Positions 57,561 through 64,000 of a stretch of DNA of 64,000 bases are shown here, in pieces. This DNA comes from Neocallimastix lanati (nom. inval.). Taxonomy: Eukaryota > Neocallimastigomycota > Neocallimastigomycetes > Neocallimastigales > Neocallimastigaceae. The notes beneath the pieces are model-generated. The model ran no database searches, was not told the DNA's origin, and saw only the letters and a program-made list of their open reading frames with translations. Each line of letters starts with the position of its first letter. Positions within the stretch are counted from its first letter, which is position 1. The position numbers were made by a program, and so were the translations under genes. Where the stretch lies: assembly GCA_016946835.1 (NCBI GenBank), contig JACVTC010000011.1, positions 1 through 64,000 of the forward strand. The letters are read 5' to 3'.

Positions 57561-58863
57561 TGATTAAATATAAAGATGAAGGGCTTAATGCTTTTTGAAT
57601 AGCATATTCATTTTTTCTACTTGTTAATACTTTTTTTTTTTTTTACTTTAAAAATCCTATGAATTATGATATATATTTTATTCATTTATATAAAATTATA
57701 GTTTTTTAGTTTTTTAAAAAAAAAATATTAATGATATAATTTAATGACATTTTTTTTCTTTATATTCATTCATATTCAAATATTAATAATAAATTATATT
57801 TATATATATTTCATTAAATATTTCATATGTATAACAAATGTTCAATCTATAAAATATATTTAAAACTGTATAGTTATATTAATGTTATAATTAATGAAAA
57901 AAAAAAATATCACAATAGCAATATATATATTTCACAATACGATAAAGCAATTATTTGGTAATTAAAAAAAATATAATGTATTTAATTTGTTCTTTTTATG
58001 TTTGTTCGTTTTTATCTTATTTTTGGTATTAGGTAGAATTAAATATATTAATTGATATTATATAATCTATCTTTATTTATAAAAATATATATTAAATTGT
58101 ACAAACTTTGGTATTTAAAACATAAAATAACAAATGTATTTTTACATTTAAATATTTATGACACTAATTAAAGTTATTTCCATTTTTAATAATAAAATTA
58201 TATTAATACGAATTACACCATATATTTAGTACAAAAAAAATTAATTATAGATAATATATTGTAAATATTTATTTAATATATAAATGTATTGATAATTGAA
58301 AATAAGTGTGTTAAATAAACATTTGACAAAATATTATTTTTATTGGAGTCAAATTTTTAAAGTTTATTTATATTTTTTAGTTTTTAATAATTATATGTAA
58401 AATAAGAATATTTTTATTTCTTCTATCACATGTCTTTATATATATGATAGAATATTAATAAAATATTTCTTTATATTTGAATTAAAATATCAATTTTTTT
58501 TATTCCCATTACAAATAATATTTAACAAAAAAAGAAGTAACATTTTATATTTAATAAAATTTGTTGTTATTTGTTAGTTCCATAAAATAGAAATTAAAAA
58601 ATATATATAAAGCTCTGTTTTCTTCTATTAATAATTTAAATTATCATTTTTCATGAATATAAAAAAAAAGAAAAGAAAAAAAATTGAAATTTCATATTAA
58701 AGTAAATATTTATTATTTTTTAAAATAAATGAAATATAATTATTGAAACTATTTTTTATAAAGGTTATTATATTAACTAATAAAAAAATTAGATAAATAA
58801 TAAAATAAAAATCTAAATCATATTTAATACCAGTAACAAAAATAAAAGAAAAGATTAAATAAA
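57561..58863. other. Intergenic, upstream of the sorting nexin
   Basis: 1.3 kb of A/T-rich DNA with A and T tracts. No coding or RNA feature is recognised. It contains the promoters of the plus-strand gene at 58864 and perhaps of the dead protease copy. Confidence 0.6.
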
Positions 58864-61372
58864 ATGTCTGGAATTAATAGCAAATATGACGATTCTTATA
58901 ATAATCTTTTTTCAAATCCTTTTTCATCTATTTCAAATGAATCAACTGGTTAGTTTCCTATAAATATATATATATATTTATTTATTTTTTCAAAACTTCT
59001 TTTATAAATAAATATAAATTTATATTAAAAAATATTAATTAATAATACTATAAATGATTCTAATATAAATAAAATCATTAAAATATGTAATATTTGATAA
59101 TAAAAGATAATGTGAAATATAATGATAAAATATTAGCTAGTAGAAAAACGAACAATTCAAGTACTCTTGAAAATAATAATAATGAAGTAATGACCACTAT
59201 AAGTAAAGATGTTATCGGAAAAGGTTTAGATAATAATATTTATTTAAAAAAAAAATATAGTCTCGATAATTATTGTTGTGCAACTCATTGTGCGTTCACA
59301 TCAAATAAAAATAAAATACCATTAATTACTGTTACTGATGCATTAAAGATTAGAAACAAGTCGGGAAGTTCATTTATTGTTTATGTTATTCGTACTTCAG
59401 AACCAGAAAAAAATTCAACACTTCTTGAAGTACGTAGAAGATATTCTGAATTTGCATCATTAAGAAATATATTACATCAATACTATCCTTCATTGATAAT
59501 ACCACCAATACCAGAAAAACATTCATTTACAGAATATGCTTTAAGACAAGGAAAAGCAAAGGATAATCCAAAAATTATAGAAAAAAGAAAAAGAATGTTT
59601 CAAGTTTTTCTTAATAAACTTGGAAAACATCCAATATTTGCGTCACTTCATATTTTCCATGTTTTTTTGGAACCAGGAAATTGGTTAGAATTTGAACACA
59701 AAATGTCAAAAATTTCTATACCAATTACAATTACTTCATATGATGTATCAGAAGGTAAAGAATTTTGTTATAATAATAAATGCTAATAATATAAATATTA
59801 TAAAGTTTATTTTTAAAATAATAAAAATAATAAATAAATAAAAAAATATATATATAAAATAAAAAAAATAAAAAATAGAAATAAAAAATAAAAATAAAAA
59901 ATAAAAATAAGAATAAAAAATAGAAATAAAAAAAAAATAAAAATAAATTATAATAATTTAAAATAAAAATAAAAATAGAAATAGAAATAGAAATAGAAAT
60001 AGAAATAGAAATAGAAATAGAAATAGAAATAGAAATAGAAACAAAAATAGAAACAAAAATAGAAATAAAAATAAAAATAAAAAAAAATCTTTTATAGAAT
60101 TAAAAATTATTAATTTTAATCTTAATTTTTTGTTATTTATAATTTACACATACTATGTATATAAATATATATTTAATCTATTTATAACTAACTATACTTA
60201 TATTAACATTTCAAATATAAATATATATATATTAAGAATTACAATATAAACAAATAAAGAAAGAAATTAAAGATTTCATGAAATACATTTCATTATTATT
60301 AAAAATACATCAAAGTCTCAATAACATCTATAAAAATCTTTCAAATAATTATTCATTGTTAGGAGCAAGTTACAATGGTTGGTCATTAAATGAAAAAGCT
60401 TTATCATCTGTACTTGAATCTTTTGGTCAGTCTTCTGATTCTAATCATTTAGCTATATCCCGTATGGCATCATTATTAGATATATTAATAACTGATACCT
60501 TACAAGAATATAACGCTTTTTCAAATATAATATTAAATATTATTACGTGGTATCAAAATAATTATAAACAATATTATAACATTTGTAAAGATTTAGATAA
60601 AAAACAAAAAAGATTGGAATATTTAGAAGAGGCTGAAAAAAGATATCAAGAAAAAATTGAAGTCTTAAAAGCACAAGAAAACAAAAAAATTACGGATAAA
60701 TTAAAAATGGAAAATGAACAAAAGAAAGAATATGATAATAATGTAATTAGTGATGATGATATAGATACACAAAAATATAATAGTTCAAGTTCTTATTCAA
60801 AACTTTATCCCGAAAATATACCAACAGGTGACTTTGGAATAGATAGTAAAGATATTAATTGTAGTTTTGATAATAATGACAATAATTTTAATGAAAGTAA
60901 CTCGAAAAATAAATCTATAACTGAAAATCAAAATCAAAATGGAATTTATCCAAAAATTAATGATAATAGTATGAATTTCGATGACAAGAGTAAATTATTA
61001 AAAATACCAAGTATAATTCAAGATGATATTGTATATAATGATCCAACTAAAATCGATTCTCCATTAGTTATAACAACAGATAGTCAACAAAAAAAGTCAA
61101 AAGTCCAATCTACTAATACAAATCGTCAAAATGAAATAAAAAACATTAAGGAAAATATAATTCAGCTTCAACAATTGAAAAAAACACAATATAAAAACAT
61201 AATAAAGTATGGTAAAGAAATACAATATGATTTTAACTATTTCCAAAAAGAAAAGTTTTCCGATTTTAAACAAATTTTACTAAATTATGCAAAAATTAAT
61301 CATGAATACAATGAACAAATGATTAAAGTATGGAATAATATGTTGAATTCTTGGAGTGAAATTCGAGTTTAA
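58864..61372 (+). CDS. PX-BAR sorting nexin (Snx41/Atg20-like)
   Basis: Three exons fixed by frame and GT-AG sites: 58864-58948, 59107-59754 and 60273-61372, giving 610 residues. Residues 1-28 (MSGINSKYDD start) are followed by an Asn/Ser-rich stretch and a PX domain at about 115-217, with RRRYSEF near 138 and IPPIPEKHSFTEYA near 160, the phosphoinositide-binding features, then RKRM and VFLEP. Exon 3 begins a BAR-type helical region (about 245-390; LGASYNGWSLNE, then a coiled coil KDLDKKQKRLEYLEEAEKRY). A low-complexity Ser/Asn/Asp linker (about 400-530) and a last helical part follow. Snx41/Atg20 proteins recycle cargo from endosomes and serve selective autophagy. SNX-BAR assignment is firm; the exact orthologue is not. 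Confidence 0.85.
59810..60090. repeat. AAAAATA/GAAATA simple repeats in an intron
   Basis: Inside the second intron (59755-60272) of the sorting nexin there are AAAAATAA-type units, then about 16 GAAATA units with a few C variants (59965-60075). This makes the intron 518 nt, several times longer than the others in the window. Confidence 0.85.
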
Positions 61373-61674
61373 TTAAACTTAATAATATTTTATTTTATTT
61401 TTATAAAAAAAAATCTATTATTATTTTTGTAATTTATCGTAATTGCAAATAATTGTAATGCTAATTAATACTTTTTATTATTTATAATAGAAAAAAAAAT
61501 ATACATATATATATTAATTTATAATACATAATTATGAAATACATAGTTTATATTAAATATTAAATATATAAATATATATCAAAATTATTTTTTATGATTA
61601 TTATTAATATTAAATAAAATATTTTTCATACTTTTATTATAAATATTGAATGGTATACAATTTTATTTATTCAT

Positions 61675-61705
<31 letters not shown>

Positions 61706-61931
61706 CTTTTTATTTGATAAATTTTTAATAAATATTATATACTGTTATAGAATGAAATAATTATAATTATGTATTATTAACAAATATTTTATTCTATCAA
61801 TAAAAAAAAATTTTGGTAGAAAAAATCTAAAACTGAAAGACGTTAATCAATTAGAAAACAAAATAAATAGATAAATAAACTAATTATAATTTATTACGCT
61901 ATTGTTATTTAATTTAATTTTTTATAAAAGA
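61373..61931. other. Intergenic, downstream of the sorting nexin
   Basis: A/T-rich, with a TTTA repeat at 61672-61705. No gene is seen on either strand. In particular I looked for the C-terminal domain of VTA1 on the minus strand and did not find it. Confidence 0.6.
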
Positions 61932-62198
<267 letters not shown>

Positions 62199-62630
62199 GT
62201 TATTATTATTATTACTAAAGTTCTGATAAACATTATTTTGTTGTTGTCGAAGCATTGGGGCATTATTATTAAAGTTTTGATAATCATTATTTTGTTGTTG
62301 TCGTGATGGAAGCATTGGGATATTATAATAATTTTGATTATAATTATTTAAATTGTTTGGATAATTATTTTCATAATTATTTATATTATTTGGATAACTA
62401 TTACTATTATAATTATTATTCATTGATGGTCTTGTTGGACTCATTTCATTCATTAAATTGTTAAGTTCATCATTATTGTCACGTCATCATTATTAAATTG
62501 TGGTTTTGGTATTTGTGGTAAATTATGTTCTGCTTGGTTATTATTTTGTATACTGCCTATACTATACTTTTTTGAATTATTATTAAAATTTATACTTCCA
62601 AAATTATTATTTATCCTAATTTGGTTTAAT
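62199..62630 (-). CDS. Asn/Gln-rich coding-like segments, possibly VTA1 linker
   Basis: On the minus strand two adjacent stretches look coding: 62630-62455 (INNNFGSINFNNN, then NLPQIPKPQFNNDD) and 62453-62199 (MNEMSPTRPSMNNN, then IPMLPSRQQQ twice). They lie in different frames around 62455-62490, where I see no convincing intron. Pro, Gln and Asn enrichment and the position downstream of the VTA1 exons make them candidates for the flexible linker of that gene. The phases do not join directly, so there may be a missed exon, a sequence error or a separate gene. A short element with CAGAACTTT/AACATTATTTTGTTG is repeated at 62220-62245 and 62272-62300. Confidence 0.35.
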
Positions 62631-62738
<108 letters not shown>

Positions 62739-62739
62739 A

Positions 62740-62785
62740 TTATTAACCGACTATCGGTAGAAAAAGACACAAAGATAAAATAATA
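62740..62785. repeat. 46-bp repeat, copy 1
   Basis: Identical to 62941-62986. It contains the hairpin CCGA/TCGG around CTA (CCGACTATCGG) and GTAGAAAAAGACACAAAG. Both copies follow directly on an AAT tract. Confidence 0.9.
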
Positions 62786-62888
62786 GATACATGTTAATTT
62801 ATTTAATTAATGTATTACATAATATGATTCGTATATTCATATTAATTTAATCTAACATTTATTTATATATCATAAATTTCTACTTCTA

Positions 62889-62890
62889 AC

Positions 62891-62940
<50 letters not shown>
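62889..62940. repeat. (AAT)n microsatellite, short
   Basis: About 17 AAT units directly before copy 2 of the 46-bp repeat. Confidence 0.95.
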
Positions 62941-62941
<1 letters not shown>

Positions 62942-62986
62942 TATTAACCGACTATCGGTAGAAAAAGACACAAAGATAAAATAATA
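62941..62986. repeat. 46-bp repeat, copy 2
   Basis: An exact copy of 62740-62785, in the same orientation and 201 bp away. Confidence 0.9.
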
Positions 62987-63219
62987 CCTTTAATATTGTT
63001 TTGTATTAATAATTATTATTAACACTTTATTTAAGTTTTTTATAAAAGAGAGTACAGTTTTTAAAGTATAACAATTGTTTACATAAATATATGAATAAAA
63101 TTAAATTATGAATAAATACATGTGACGTCATATGTTAGAATAAATTTATATGTATATACATTTTTATTAAATTAAATTTATGTTATTATATAATTATTAT
63201 ATAATAATCTTGATTGTTA

Positions 63220-63542
<323 letters not shown>

Positions 63543-63629
63543 TTTTTAATTAAAACATTAATAATTAAAAATAAAAATAAAAAAATTATATAAAAAAAAA
63601 TAAAATAAAATAAAAAAATTTATAAATAC

Positions 63630-63958
63630 CATTCATATCTTCTTCACTTAAATTAATTCCCTCATTACTACTAGTTGATAATTCATCATCTAAATCTTTC
63701 TTTCCACTAACTGGTGAGCCAGGTGTCGGATTTCTGCCTTCACGAATAGCTTTCATTATATCAGCAGCCTTCCATTTGGCATATTTAATTCTCTTTTCAA
63801 TCTATAAATATAATTTTCTTATTAACTATTCTTATCTTCTTATTAATTATAATCTATATTTTTCAAAATAATTTATATTTATATCTTCATCAAGATCCCA
63901 AAAACAATGTAAAACTTCAAAAAATGTTGATGACATATGAAAAGTTCTAGCAGTTTTT
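63630..63958 (-). CDS. VTA1: VTA1/LIP5 homologue, two exons, partial
   Basis: Two exons on the minus strand; the gene starts outside the window. The first exon in the window begins at 63958 after an AG and encodes KTARTFHMSSTFFEVLHCFW then DLDED. The second, 63801-63630, follows a clear acceptor and encodes IEKRIKYAKWKAADIMKAIR, EGRNPTPGSP and an acidic stretch, and ends at a GTATTT donor. This matches the end of the N-terminal MIT-like domain of VTA1/LIP5, where F-x2-A/S-x2-F-x3-L and IKYAKWKA are typical. VTA1 activates the Vps4 ATPase that disassembles ESCRT-III on endosomes. Oddly, no GT donor follows the first exon: the expected position reads ATAAATAT. The C-terminal Vps4-binding domain was not found in the window. 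Confidence 0.75.
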
Positions 63959-64000
63959 CTATTAGATAAAATTTATATATAATGAAAATATTTTATATAA

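Overview
The window looks like the nuclear DNA of an extremely AT-rich eukaryote, most probably an anaerobic gut fungus (Neocallimastigomycota). The clues are very low GC outside genes, long A/T and AAT/TTA tracts, Asn-rich proteins, small GT-AG introns, many Ty3/gypsy LTR elements and fungal-type host genes. A dictyostelid-like genome is the main alternative. This is inference, since no marker gene fixes the taxonomy.

Positions 1-51513 are almost wholly LTR retrotransposon DNA. From left to right I see: an LTR tail (J, to 855); element A1 (862-8009, minus, looks whole); B1 (8014-17086, plus, looks whole); solo LTR C (17090-17844); A2 (17850-24974, minus, broken); solo LTR B2 (24978-25818); E (25823-32363, plus, broken, short, with a foreign solo LTR inside its 5' LTR); solo LTR G (32368-33156); D (33161-41864, plus, looks whole); solo LTRs H and I (41869-43239); and a B-family remnant B3 into which element F (43277-50298, minus, chromodomain-bearing, looks whole) has inserted. 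Up to I these elements abut with only a 3-6 bp junction, almost always CTTT, between the TG of one LTR and the CA of the next. That repeated end-to-end stacking is the most striking feature of the window.

B1, D and E share a Gag stop next to a TTTAAAC/T slippery heptamer and a hairpin whose two arms co-vary between families. F has its own version (AAAAAAC). These point to programmed -1 frameshifting, a known strategy of the group. The element leaders are unusually rich in strong hairpins. The clearest case is a row of four co-varying hairpins just before the B1 gag.

Positions 51514-53809 hold a decayed gag-like remnant and low-complexity DNA. From 53810 the window is host DNA: a five-exon subtilisin-like protease on the minus strand, a heavily decayed paralogue of it at about 56830-57560, a three-exon PX-BAR sorting nexin on the plus strand, a zone of huge AAT microsatellites with Asn-rich coding-like segments, and at the right edge two exons of a VTA1/LIP5 homologue on the minus strand that runs off the window. 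The sorting nexin and VTA1 both belong to endosomal membrane trafficking. No tRNA, rRNA or CRISPR array was found.
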